DNA from: Actinomycetota bacterium
GTDB taxonomy: Bacteria; Actinomycetota; Actinomycetes; Nanopelagicales; Nanopelagicaceae
NCBI GenBank assembly: GCA_016870895.1
Contig: VGAA01000006.1
Span: 1 to 34,998, forward strand
Direction: 5' to 3'
DNA: 34,998 nt
How positions within the stretch are numbered: position 1 is the stretch's first letter; the number at the start of each line of letters is the position of its first letter. Position numbers and translations under genes: made by a program. The notes under the pieces were generated by a model. It had not been told where the DNA came from. It was given only the letters and a program-made list of their open reading frames with translations, and ran no database searches. This document shows positions 17,079 through 24,564 of the stretch, in pieces.

Positions 17079-18811
17079 TGTGAATGACGTGGTACGTAGT
17101 CGCCACTGCTACCTACTAGAAAATCAAGATCTGCTCCCAGGTGAGCTTGCTGAACATGTTCAATATACATTTTGCTCCAGCCACGATCTACCTTAGGTTT
17201 TGGTGGTACCCAAGCAGCTTTTCGCTTTACTAACTCATCTTCTGAGATCAATAAGTTTAATTTTCTATTTGGTACATCTAATTCGATTTCATCACCATTC
17301 TCAACAAAAGCTAATGGACCACCTGCAGTTGATTCTGGCGAGACATGTAAAACTACAGTTCCATATGCTGTGCCACTCATTCTGGCATCAGAAATTCTGA
17401 CCATATCGGTAACACCTTGTTCCAACATTTTCTTTGGCATAGGAAGATTTCCGACCTCAGGAAAACCTGGATAGCCCTTAGGTCCAGAATTTTTTAATAC
17501 CAAAATCGTATCTGGTGTAACTGGAAGATCTGGATCATCTGCAACCTTTAAATACTCTTCTATTTCATTAAACACTAAAGCCTTACCTTTATGGGTAAGT
17601 AATTTTGGTGTCGCAGCTGAAACTTTAATGATTGCTCCATTTGGTGCAAGTGAACCTCGGACTACAACAATGCCGGCGCCGGCTGCCTGAAATGGCTTAT
17701 TAGCTGGGGTAATAACCTCTTTATTCCAATTTTCAGCCCCTTCAATGTTTTCCTTAACAGTTTTACCTGTAACAGTAATGTGATCGGTGTGAATTAAGTG
17801 CGAAATTTCCTTCATTACCGTTGGGACGCCACCGGCATCAAAAAACTCTTCCATTAAGAATTTTCCACTTGGCATCATATTTGCAATTACGGGAACATCT
17901 TTACCTAACTTATCAAAATCATCTAAATCAAGCGGCACGCCAACTCGGCCTGCGATAGCCAATAAATGGACAACAGCGTTGGTCGAGCCACCGATTGCTG
18001 CCAATATTTTTATCGCATTTTCAAATGCTTTTCTATTTAATACTTTAGAAAGTTTTAAATCTTCTTCAACCATCTTTACAATTCTGCGTCCAGAAAGATG
18101 AGCGAGCGCAAATTTTCTAGAATCCACCGCAGGTATTGCAGCTGCTCCTGGTAATTGAACTCCCAATGCCTCGGTCACACATGCCATCGTTGAAGCGGTT
18201 CCCATAGTCATACAAGATCCCTGGCTTCGGGCTGAGCAGGACTCCATTGCCATAAACTCTTCAAAAGATATCTTGCCACTTCTAACCTGTTCGCTATATT
18301 TCCAAACTAATGTGCCAGAGCCAACTGCTTCACCATGGTATCTACCATTTAACATCGGACCGCCAGTAATCATTAGTGCTGGCAGATCAACGCTGGCAGC
18401 TCCCATTAACAACCCAGGTGGTGTCTTATCGCAATTTCCAAGCAGAACTACACCATCTAATGGATGAGATCTTATTAACTCTTCAACTTCCATAGCTAAC
18501 ATATTTCGATAAAGCATTGTGGTTGGTCGTTGCAAAGACTCACTTAGTGACATGGCTGGGAACTCAAGAGGAAATCCACCCGCCTCCCAAACACCACGCT
18601 TGACTGCTTCAGCGACATCATTTAATGAACCATTGCAGGGATTTAACTCCGACCAGGTATTTGCGATACCAATTACAGGCCGGCCATCAAATACATCTGG
18701 GGCATACCCTTGATTACGTAATCGCTCACGGTGGATATAGCCACCCTTATCCTTTAACCCAAACCAGTACTGGCTGCGGCGATCAAACTTTTCTTCGCTC
18801 AAGCCAGCCAC
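17075..18811 (-). CDS. IlvD/Edd family sugar-acid dehydratase (pentonate dehydratase type)
   Basis: This 578-residue iron-sulfur dehydratase removes water from a sugar acid to give a 2-keto-3-deoxy acid. Cys59 (NPCNG), Cys127 (GNCDKTPP) and Cys200 (SQGSCMTMG) are the cluster ligands and match the positions that I recall for L-arabinonate dehydratase with a [2Fe-2S] cluster. Lys129 and Ser479 (ARMSGTAYG) correspond to its catalytic residues. The C-terminal LGADLDFLVGSSGDYVPRHSH and the overall length fit the sugar-acid subgroup rather than IlvD of valine synthesis or Edd. The exact acid (L-arabinonate, D-xylonate, L-fuconate) is open. The start is GTG 18811, matching the short N termini of homologues. 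Divergent from the FAH-fold gene, convergent with the enolase paralogue. Confidence 0.88.
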   Translation of the reverse strand: MAGLSEEKFDRRSQYWFGLKDKGGYIHRERLRNQGYAPDVFDGRPVIGIANTWSELNPCNGSLNDVAEAVKRGVWEAGGFPLEFPAMSLSESLQRPTTMLYRNMLAMEVEELIRSHPLDGVVLLGNCDKTPPGLLMGAASVDLPALMITGGPMLNGRYHGEAVGSGTLVWKYSEQVRSGKISFEEFMAMESCSARSQGSCMTMGTASTMACVTEALGVQLPGAAAIPAVDSRKFALAHLSGRRIVKMVEEDLKLSKVLNRKAFENAIKILAAIGGSTNAVVHLLAIAGRVGVPLDLDDFDKLGKDVPVIANMMPSGKFLMEEFFDAGGVPTVMKEISHLIHTDHITVTGKTVKENIEGAENWNKEVITPANKPFQAAGAGIVVVRGSLAPNGAIIKVSAATPKLLTHKGKALVFNEIEEYLKVADDPDLPVTPDTILVLKNSGPKGYPGFPEVGNLPMPKKMLEQGVTDMVRISDARMSGTAYGTVVLHVSPESTAGGPLAFVENGDEIELDVPNRKLNLLISEDELVKRKAAWVPPKPKVDRGWSKMYIEHVQQAHLGADLDFLVGSSGDYVPRHSH

Positions 18812-18830
18812 TATCCAATCTTTTTTACAC

Positions 18831-18845
18831 TCTCAAATAATGAGA
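18831..18845. promoter_or_regulatory. Inverted repeat between divergent dehydratase and FAH genes (possible operator)
   Basis: TCTCA-N5-TGAGA lies 20 bases upstream of the dehydratase GTG, in the 111-base divergent region. Farther along, AGTTCA occurs twice in direct orientation (18875-18880 and 18892-18897, starts 17 bases apart). Either could bind a regulator shared by both genes. The arms are only five bases, so chance is a real possibility, and I found no copy before the neighbouring semialdehyde dehydrogenase. Confidence 0.25.
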
Positions 18846-18922
18846 ATCACCCTGTGTTAAGGTTTTCATATTCTAGTTCAAATGAGTCAAAAGTTCATCT
18901 GCGACGAAAGAAGAAGGTAAAA

Positions 18923-19786
18923 ATGAGAATTGCCCGCCTAGGCCAGATTAATCAAGAAAAGCCAGCTGTGATTGTTTCCGATACCGAGGCGGTCTTTATT
19001 GATGATGTGATCTCTGATTTCAACCGCATTGAATTAGAGAATTCAGCAATCTCTAAAATTGAAAAATTAGATTTAAGTAGCAGGCCTAAGGTAAAAATTT
19101 CTGATTTTAGAATCGGTTCACCAGTTGCAAGACCGACAAAAGTAATTTGCGTTGGCTTAAATTATGCAAAGCATGCAGTTGAATCTGGTATGACTGCGCC
19201 AGCTGAACCAGTAATTTTCATGAAGGCGCCCGATACGGTAATTGGTGCCAATGATGATGTAGTTGTGCCACCAAACTCTCAAAAAACGGATTATGAGGTT
19301 GAACTTTGTGTAGTCATTGGTAAAAATGCTCTTTATTTGAAATCACCAGCAGATGCTGAATCTCATATTCTTGGCTACACAATTTCTCAAGACATTTCAG
19401 AGCGTCATTGGCAGATTGAGCGCAGTGGGCAATGGGTAAAGGGCAAATCATTTCCAACCTTTAATCCAATGGGCCCGTGGATCGTTACCAAAGATGAGTT
19501 AGCTAAAAATGGTTTAGACCCAAGTAATCTGGCGTTAAGTTGCACAATTGATGGTGAGGTAAGGCAAAACTCAAGAACTGATGATTTAATTTTTGGAATT
19601 AATCATTGCGTTTGGTACATCTCTCAGTTTATGGAGTTAAAGGCTGGAGATGTAATTAATACTGGAACTCCTGCTGGGGTGGGGATGGGATTTAAGCCAG
19701 AAAAATACTTAAAGGGTGGGGAAAATATTGTTACCACTATTGAAGGTATTGGAACTATTAAAAATAAGGTTGTAAATTACAAGTAA
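18923..19786 (+). CDS. Fumarylacetoacetase-fold enzyme of sugar-acid breakdown
   Basis: This 287-residue protein of the FAH superfamily has the metal ligands in TDYEVELCVVIG and the Asp of SQDISERHWQ, plus KGKSFPTFNPMGPW and NTGTPAGVGMG. Known relatives include 2,4-diketo-3-deoxy-sugar-acid hydrolases (L-fucose and L-rhamnose routes) and 2-keto-3-deoxy-pentonate dehydratases (Weimberg-type routes). With an IlvD-type dehydratase on one side and a 2-oxoglutarate-semialdehyde dehydrogenase on the other, the dehydratase role fits best, but the QIERSGQWVKGK segment also resembles the hydrolases often labelled ureidoglycolate lyase. ATG 18923 has AAGAAGGT before it and gives the normal family N terminus MRIARLG; an upstream TTG at 18854 would add 23 basic, unconserved residues. 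Confidence 0.85.
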   Translation: MRIARLGQINQEKPAVIVSDTEAVFIDDVISDFNRIELENSAISKIEKLDLSSRPKVKISDFRIGSPVARPTKVICVGLNYAKHAVESGMTAPAEPVIFMKAPDTVIGANDDVVVPPNSQKTDYEVELCVVIGKNALYLKSPADAESHILGYTISQDISERHWQIERSGQWVKGKSFPTFNPMGPWIVTKDELAKNGLDPSNLALSCTIDGEVRQNSRTDDLIFGINHCVWYISQFMELKAGDVINTGTPAGVGMGFKPEKYLKGGENIVTTIEGIGTIKNKVVNYK

Positions 19787-21313
19787 CTAATTAATTGCCT
19801 TCTTGCTTCTTTCAGAGTTAATAACTCGCTCAATGCCATAAGGGTTGGCGTTTTGTAACTCTTTTGGAAGTTTATTATCTGGGAAATTTTGATAAACCAC
19901 AGGTCTAACAAATCTATAAAGTGCATCCAATCCAACTGAGGTGGTATGAGTAGAAGAGGCTGGCCACTGTCCGCCGTGGTTTTGCGCAGCTGTAACCGAT
20001 ACTGCCGTAGGAAAACCATTCCAAATTACTCTACCAGCAATTTGTGATAGCTGATCTACCAAATCTTTCACATTCTCATCAGCACCGGCATGAATTGCTG
20101 CGGTTAATTGCCCTTGCATAGATTTTGCAACCTTTAGGTACTCATCAAATGGCGTACGAATTATTACTGAAGTTGGACCAAAGTGCTCTTCTAGTAAATC
20201 CTCATGATTTTTTACATCAGACCAATCGGTGACAAAAATATTGGCCGTAACACCATATCCATCGCTATTGCCGATACTGGAGATAATCTCTAACCCTTTT
20301 GATTTTGATAACTTTGAAATAGCATCTTTAAACCTAGTAGCAATTCCTTTATTTAATAATGGTGCAACCTTTTGTTGAGCTACATACTCTTTTACCTGTG
20401 AGATAAATTTATCGCCATTATCATCATTTGGCACAATAATTATTCCTGGCTTTGTGCAAAACTGCCCAGAACCAAGTAATGCTGAATCGATAGCTGCTTT
20501 AGCTAATTCATCAGCTTTTTCACTTAACGCAGTTGGGGTAAAGAAAACTGGATTCAATGATCCCATCTCGGCATAAACTGGTATTGGTACTGATCGCTCT
20601 TGCGATAAGCTAATTAATAATTTTCCAACCATGGCAGATCCAGTAAAACCAATTGCGTTCACCTCTGGCGCCTTAGCCAGCCAATGAGTAATCTCTGGAT
20701 TTTCTCCTTGGATGATGGCAAATAATTCTTTTGGCAATCCTTGTGATGTAAGGCCCTTTATAACTGCTTCATAAACGATCTGACTGGTATTTGGATGTGA
20801 TGGGTGCGCTTTAACAATTACTGGACAACCTGCAGCCAGCGCTGAAGCGCTGTCACCTCCGGCGACAGAAAATGCCAATGGAAAGTTTGATGCTGCAAAT
20901 ACCGCAACTACACCTAGTGATTGCTGAGATTTTCTTAAGTCAGGACGAGCAACTGGTAGAAAATTTGGATCTGCCAAATCAATAATAGGTAAAAGATGTC
21001 CGCCATCCTTAACTAAATTAGCAAATGATCTAATTTGAATAACTGTCCGCATTACTTCACCACTTAACCTTGGCAGTGGTAGAGCTGTCTCTAAATTGGC
21101 AGTTTGAGCCAAATTATCCTTTTCGGCCTCGATCGCATCTGCAATCGCATTTAATACTGCAGCTCGCTGCGTTGGCGTTGTTGCTGAAAGTTTCTGTTTA
21201 GCATTCGCAGCAGCCTTGATCGCAGCAATGGTCTGTTTCTGATCCCATTCCAAGATTTCAGCGCCCACCGACTGACCAGTGGCTGGATTTTTCGCGGTAA
21301 ATGTTTTACTCAT
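19787..21313 (-). CDS. Alpha-ketoglutarate-semialdehyde dehydrogenase (KGSADH-type)
   Basis: This 508-residue aldehyde dehydrogenase belongs to the NADP-dependent KGSADH II/III group that oxidises 2-oxoglutarate semialdehyde to 2-oxoglutarate. Diagnostic segments are RTVIQIRSFANLV, FAASNFPLAFSVAGGDSASALAAGCPVIVKAHPSHP and PVYAEMGSLNPVFF, with Glu249 and the catalytic Cys286 in GSGQFCTKPG. These differ clearly from the GabD2-like enzyme at 9690. It completes the route sugar acid, 2-keto-3-deoxy acid, semialdehyde, 2-oxoglutarate together with the dehydratase and the FAH-fold gene. The ATG at 21313 has no Shine-Dalgarno sequence but TATAGT six bases before it. Its stop lies directly against the stop of the FAH-fold gene. 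Confidence 0.88.
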   Translation of the reverse strand: MSKTFTAKNPATGQSVGAEILEWDQKQTIAAIKAAANAKQKLSATTPTQRAAVLNAIADAIEAEKDNLAQTANLETALPLPRLSGEVMRTVIQIRSFANLVKDGGHLLPIIDLADPNFLPVARPDLRKSQQSLGVVAVFAASNFPLAFSVAGGDSASALAAGCPVIVKAHPSHPNTSQIVYEAVIKGLTSQGLPKELFAIIQGENPEITHWLAKAPEVNAIGFTGSAMVGKLLISLSQERSVPIPVYAEMGSLNPVFFTPTALSEKADELAKAAIDSALLGSGQFCTKPGIIIVPNDDNGDKFISQVKEYVAQQKVAPLLNKGIATRFKDAISKLSKSKGLEIISSIGNSDGYGVTANIFVTDWSDVKNHEDLLEEHFGPTSVIIRTPFDEYLKVAKSMQGQLTAAIHAGADENVKDLVDQLSQIAGRVIWNGFPTAVSVTAAQNHGGQWPASSTHTTSVGLDALYRFVRPVVYQNFPDNKLPKELQNANPYGIERVINSERSKKAIN

Positions 21314-21319
21314 TTGCTA

Positions 21320-21325
21320 ACTATA
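21320..21325 (-). promoter_or_regulatory. Candidate -10 box for leaderless KGSADH mRNA
   Basis: TATAGT (five of six consensus bases) on the - strand ends six bases before the ATG at 21313. The intervening TAGCAA has no ribosome site, so transcription probably begins at or beside the start codon. No clear -35 box in the very AT-rich upstream stretch. Confidence 0.5.
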
Positions 21326-21360
21326 ACTTAGTAGTTTTAATTATAAATTCTAAATTTATC

Positions 21361-21681
21361 TCAATATTTAGGAGCATTCCGAGTTCTTTCGATCTTAGGC
21401 CTACGTAAATTGCGCTTACTCCAGCAAATACTATGCCAATGACGCCTGCCATCTTGATCATGCTCTAACCAAGCGACTGTGTGCGGAGTAGCCATCGGAA
21501 TTAATTGGTCACATCCTGGGCAACGGTATGGTTTATTTGAGGAGGAACCACTGATCTTCCTGACTATATAAACCCCATCATCATGCTCTTCAATTGCATC
21601 ACTGGCAGTTGTGATCTCATTCTCATCAAAATTATTTGAGGGCTTACTCTTGCCTTTTGGCTTATTTCTACGGGGACTCAC
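21361..21681 (-). CDS. Actinobacterial zinc-ribbon-like conserved protein
   Basis: This 106-residue protein matches a conserved actinobacterial family of unknown function often labelled ATP/GTP-binding protein. It has a basic N terminus (SPRRNKPKGKSK), an acidic middle and a C-terminal metal site candidate: CPGC, then PHTVAWLEH, RRHWHSICW and a basic RNLRRPKIERTR tail. The CXXC and the later His/Cys residues suggest a zinc ribbon; no nucleotide-binding motif is visible. GTG 21681 is chosen because the product then begins SPRRN as I recall for homologues, and GGGAG lies nine bases upstream; a longer form from TTG 21720 would overlap the exporter's promoter. It is divergent from the ABC ATPase by 57 bases. 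Confidence 0.75.
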   Translation of the reverse strand: MSPRRNKPKGKSKPSNNFDENEITTASDAIEEHDDGVYIVRKISGSSSNKPYRCPGCDQLIPMATPHTVAWLEHDQDGRRHWHSICWSKRNLRRPKIERTRNAPKY

Positions 21682-21738
21682 AGGCTTATTCTCCCAATTA
21701 AATTGAGTAATCAATACCAATTAGGGAAAGATGTCGCC

Positions 21739-22596
21739 ATGAGCACTAATCCAGCAATACAGGTACGTGGCTTAGTAAAAAAATATGGTGATAAGACCGC
21801 TGTTGCCGGCATCGACCTTACAGTCGAGCAAGGTGAGATTTTTGCTCTTCTGGGCCCAAATGGCGCTGGTAAAACAACTACTGTTGAAATTTTAGAGGGG
21901 TATCGCAGCGCAAACTCTGGTGAGATAAAGGTATTGGGGTTTGATCCAGCCACTAAAGGAAGTGCAGCTCAAAAGTGGCGTAATAAGATAGGAATAGTTT
22001 TGCAGTCAGCAAATGATGCTGCTGATTTAACGGTAATAGAAACTGTTTCTCACTTTGCAAATTACTTTGATAATCCAAAGGGTACACATCATGTAATTAA
22101 TGCGGTTGGGTTAAGCGATAAAGAAAATTCAAAGACCAGGCAGTTATCAGGTGGTCAACGTAGAAGATTAGATGTGGCCCTTGGCATTATCGGCTCGCCA
22201 GAGCTGCTCTTTTTAGATGAGCCAACAACTGGCTTTGATCCAGAGGCTAGAAGATCTTTTTGGGATTTAATTCGAACCTTAAAATCAGAAGGAACTACGA
22301 TTCTTCTAACCACCCACTATCTTGATGAAGCACAAGAGCTTGCTGATCGAGTTGGCGTAATAAACAATGGAAAGATAATTGAAATAGCACCACCTACAAC
22401 TTTAGGTGGTAGAAATAATGCGCCGGCTAAAGTTATCTGGTTAGAAAATGGAGTAAACAAAGAAATACTTACCACCAACCCAACTGATGAGGTTATTAAG
22501 TTAAATAAGCAATTTAATGGCCCAATTCCAGAGCTGCAGGTGCTCAGACCAAATCTTGAAGAGATTTATTTAAGAATGATTGGCGAGTTAAAATGA
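21739..22596 (+). CDS. ABC exporter ATP-binding subunit (DrrA/ABC-2 type)
   Basis: This 285-residue ATPase energises the membrane subunit encoded next. It has Walker A GPNGAGKTT, signature LSGGQRRRLDVALG, Walker B LLFLDEPTTGFD and the switch His in TTHYLDEA. A C-terminal extension after about residue 215 (PAKVIWLENG to the end, with PNLEEIYLRMIG) is typical of ABC-2/DrrA-type exporters. Start at ATG 21739, with AGGGAAAG eight bases upstream; an upstream TTG frame would add twelve residues not typical for the family. The stop overlaps the permease ATG (ATGA). Substrate unknown: drugs, lipids and peptides are all moved by this type. Confidence 0.93.
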   Translation: MSTNPAIQVRGLVKKYGDKTAVAGIDLTVEQGEIFALLGPNGAGKTTTVEILEGYRSANSGEIKVLGFDPATKGSAAQKWRNKIGIVLQSANDAADLTVIETVSHFANYFDNPKGTHHVINAVGLSDKENSKTRQLSGGQRRRLDVALGIIGSPELLFLDEPTTGFDPEARRSFWDLIRTLKSEGTTILLTTHYLDEAQELADRVGVINNGKIIEIAPPTTLGGRNNAPAKVIWLENGVNKEILTTNPTDEVIKLNKQFNGPIPELQVLRPNLEEIYLRMIGELK

Positions 22597-23387
22597 AAAA
22601 TTTTAAAGATACTTTAAGAATTGGGGTATTAAGAAGCTTTCTAGAGTTGAAGCAATTTATGCGCCAGCGAGAATCTTTGGTCTTTACTCTCCTATTTCCA
22701 GTAATTTTGCTCTTTATTTTTGGCTCAGTTTTTCAAGACACTATTGCACCGGGTGTGACCTTTAGTCAGTACTTCGTAGCAGGCATGATCGCATCCGGCT
22801 TAGTCAATACGGGATTTCAGCAACTTGCAATCACCATTCCAATGGAGCGAGATGATGGCACCTTAAAAAGACTTAGAGGAACACCAATGTCTGTAACCTC
22901 TTACTTCATTGGTAAGGCTCTACTAGTAACAATTTTAATGATTATACAAACTGCACTGCTATTATTTTTTGGATCAGTGGTATTCGATTTGAACTTACCT
23001 TCAGACTCACAGCTATGGTGGAATTTCACCTGGCTAGTTATCTTAGGAAGTGCCTGCTCAACGGTGCTTGGAATTGCATTTTCAGTTGTTCCAAAAAGCG
23101 GTAGAGGTGCTTCGGCGGTTGTTTCACCAATAGTAATCATTTTGCAGTTTTTTAGCGGTGTATTTTTTGTATTCACCTCCCTACCAGATTGGATGCAACA
23201 ATTCGCTGCAATATTTCCACTTAAATGGCTGACTCAAGGCATGCGCTCAGTCTTTTTGCCAGATGATTTTGCAACTCAAGAAGTAGCACAAAGTTGGGAA
23301 ATTGGTAAAACAGCAATCGTATTACTGATCTGGCTAATCGTCGGATTATTTATTGCTATCAGAACTTTCAAGTGGAGTAGAGAATGA
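22593..23387 (+). CDS. ABC-2 type exporter permease
   Basis: This 264-residue membrane subunit has about six transmembrane helices of the ABC-2 type, with the family-typical cytoplasmic segment MERDDGTLKRLRGTPMS between helices two and three. The N terminus is an amphipathic stretch (FLELKQFMRQRESLVFTLLFP) that leads into helix one, as in DrrB-like proteins. It pairs with the ATPase just upstream, with which it overlaps by four bases. Its own stop overlaps the start of the secreted Lys-rich protein gene, so these three genes are likely cotranslated. That coupling makes the secreted protein or its ligand a candidate for a functional link with the exporter. Confidence 0.92.
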   Translation: MKNFKDTLRIGVLRSFLELKQFMRQRESLVFTLLFPVILLFIFGSVFQDTIAPGVTFSQYFVAGMIASGLVNTGFQQLAITIPMERDDGTLKRLRGTPMSVTSYFIGKALLVTILMIIQTALLLFFGSVVFDLNLPSDSQLWWNFTWLVILGSACSTVLGIAFSVVPKSGRGASAVVSPIVIILQFFSGVFFVFTSLPDWMQQFAAIFPLKWLTQGMRSVFLPDDFATQEVAQSWEIGKTAIVLLIWLIVGLFIAIRTFKWSRE

Positions 23388-24106
23388 GAATGAAACAATT
23401 TATTGTCTTATCTGTGTCTCTAGTTTTATTGGGATCTAGTGCACATGCTGCTACTTCGACCCCTAAACCAAGTTCTAAGCCAACTCCATCTAAAAAAGCA
23501 ACTGTAAAGCCCACTGGAAAGAGCACTGTTAAACCTGATTCAACAAAAAAACCAATAAAAAAGAAAGCAACAAAAAAACCAACTAAAAAGAAGAAAAAAG
23601 TTAAAAAGACGGCAACGCCAATTCCATCACCTTCACCAATTTGGCCACCAGTTGGGTTTACGAGTAATAAAGGAATCTATGCCAAAATTCCTACTGGTAA
23701 AGAGTTGGTTGGCTTAATTTCAGCTAAACGGCGATTGGCCGAAGATGTTATCAAATGCTCAACCAATGCTTGCGGTGCTGTAATAGTCGCCGCTGATTAC
23801 AGTTGTAAGTGGTGGGAGATTAAATCAACCGTCTCCGGTACTGACCCAAATGATCCAAGTAAAAAAATTCTATTAGGAACTTTGCGTACAACCTATGGAT
23901 TACTTAATCCCAATACATATGCAAATATACTTTTGATTAGCGATGAGCCTTTATTTATGCCAGAAACATTTGATCCTGTCACTCTTGCCCCAATGCCCCT
24001 TGTGCCTCGACCAGGAATCGTGGTTGGAAATATCTCAGCTACTTGCCATAAATCATCTGCAAATGAAAAAATACCAACTAATACTTATCTTCCAGTAAGA
24101 CGGTAA
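23384..24106 (+). CDS. Secreted Lys/Pro/Thr-rich protein with C-terminal Cys domain
   Basis: I do not recognise this 240-residue protein. It has a clear signal peptide (MKQFIVLSVSLVLLGSSAHA, cleavage probably after residue 22). Residues about 23-85 form a low-complexity linker of Lys, Pro, Thr and Ser, strongly basic, such as KKPTKKKKKVKK. A compact C-terminal domain of about 145 residues follows, with four cysteines (VIKCSTNAC, DYSCKWWE, SATCHKS) that could make two disulfides. The linker looks suited to binding acidic wall polymers or the cell surface. Codon use is in keeping with neighbours apart from the AAA-rich linker. It starts inside the permease stop codon and is followed 14 bases later by a DUF2007-like gene. 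Confidence 0.75.
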   Translation: MRMKQFIVLSVSLVLLGSSAHAATSTPKPSSKPTPSKKATVKPTGKSTVKPDSTKKPIKKKATKKPTKKKKKVKKTATPIPSPSPIWPPVGFTSNKGIYAKIPTGKELVGLISAKRRLAEDVIKCSTNACGAVIVAADYSCKWWEIKSTVSGTDPNDPSKKILLGTLRTTYGLLNPNTYANILLISDEPLFMPETFDPVTLAPMPLVPRPGIVVGNISATCHKSSANEKIPTNTYLPVRR

Positions 24107-24120
24107 CTTTTAAGGATTCT

Positions 24121-24444
24121 ATGCTCGGTGGAATAAACAATGCATTGTTCTTAAAGTCATTTTCTGGCTTTCTGGTGGTTGCGGTGTTAGCCATAATTTT
24201 GAGATGGGCATTTTCAAATAATAAATCTTTAATAGAAAGACCAAAAAAAATTGGCTCAGATGATGAATACGGATTACTTAAGGTAGCACACTCACCTAAA
24301 AATCATATTGAAGGTGAAATGTTGCGACAAAAGTTGTTGTCAGTTGGAATAAAAGCTACCTTATCTCAAACAAAGAGTGGGCCTAAGATCTTAGTTTTTG
24401 AAAAAGATCTAAAAATTGCTAAAGCGACTATCGAAAGTAAGTAA
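24121..24444 (+). CDS. Small membrane-anchored DUF2007-like protein
   Basis: This 107-residue protein has one N-terminal transmembrane segment (about residues 10-28, FSGFLVVAVLAIILRWAF). The short cytosolic domain that follows reads LLKVAHSPKNHIEGEMLRQKLLSVGIKATL and ILVFEKDLKIAKATIES. That pattern (move through IEGE.LR..L...GI.A, then ILV..D...A) matches the DUF2007 putative signal-transducing fold. Function unknown. It is probably the last gene of the exporter operon, starting 14 bases after the secreted protein gene. The domain call rests on pattern recall and is moderately sure. Confidence 0.65.
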   Translation: MLGGINNALFLKSFSGFLVVAVLAIILRWAFSNNKSLIERPKKIGSDDEYGLLKVAHSPKNHIEGEMLRQKLLSVGIKATLSQTKSGPKILVFEKDLKIAKATIESK

Positions 24445-24549
24445 CCGATCTAGGTGCTTCGCGTTCATATTTTGGCTGATCACCAGGTTTGAGCGTAAAG
24501 ATCTGATTACCAATACTTTTTAGGATTCAAATATCTGACATTGAGCAAT

Positions 24550-24555
24550 TACAAT
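24550..24555 (+). promoter_or_regulatory. Candidate -10 box of the murA promoter
   Basis: TACAAT (five of six) lies nine bases before the murA ATG at 24565, with TTCAAA 18 bases upstream as a modest -35. The gap before the ATG (AGGTTGATT) places AGG six bases away, so either a very short leader or a leaderless transcript is possible. The rest of the 120-base gap between genes shows no gene or strong hairpin. Confidence 0.45.
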
Positions 24556-24564
24556 AGGTTGATT

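Noticed and set aside
17075-18811. IlvD of branched-chain amino acid synthesis or Edd of the Entner-Doudoroff route
   Set aside because: C-terminal LGADLDFLVGSSG, length and cysteine positions fit the sugar-acid (arabinonate-type) subgroup, and neighbours are sugar-acid genes.
18854-18922. N-terminal extension of the FAH-fold protein from a TTG
   Set aside because: The extra 23 residues are basic and unlike the family, while ATG 18923 has a ribosome site and gives the normal N terminus.
23459-23625. Tandem DNA repeat or recombination hotspot in the AAA/CCA-rich stretch
   Set aside because: It codes for the Lys/Pro/Thr linker of the secreted protein; the repeats are irregular and are explained by amino-acid composition.
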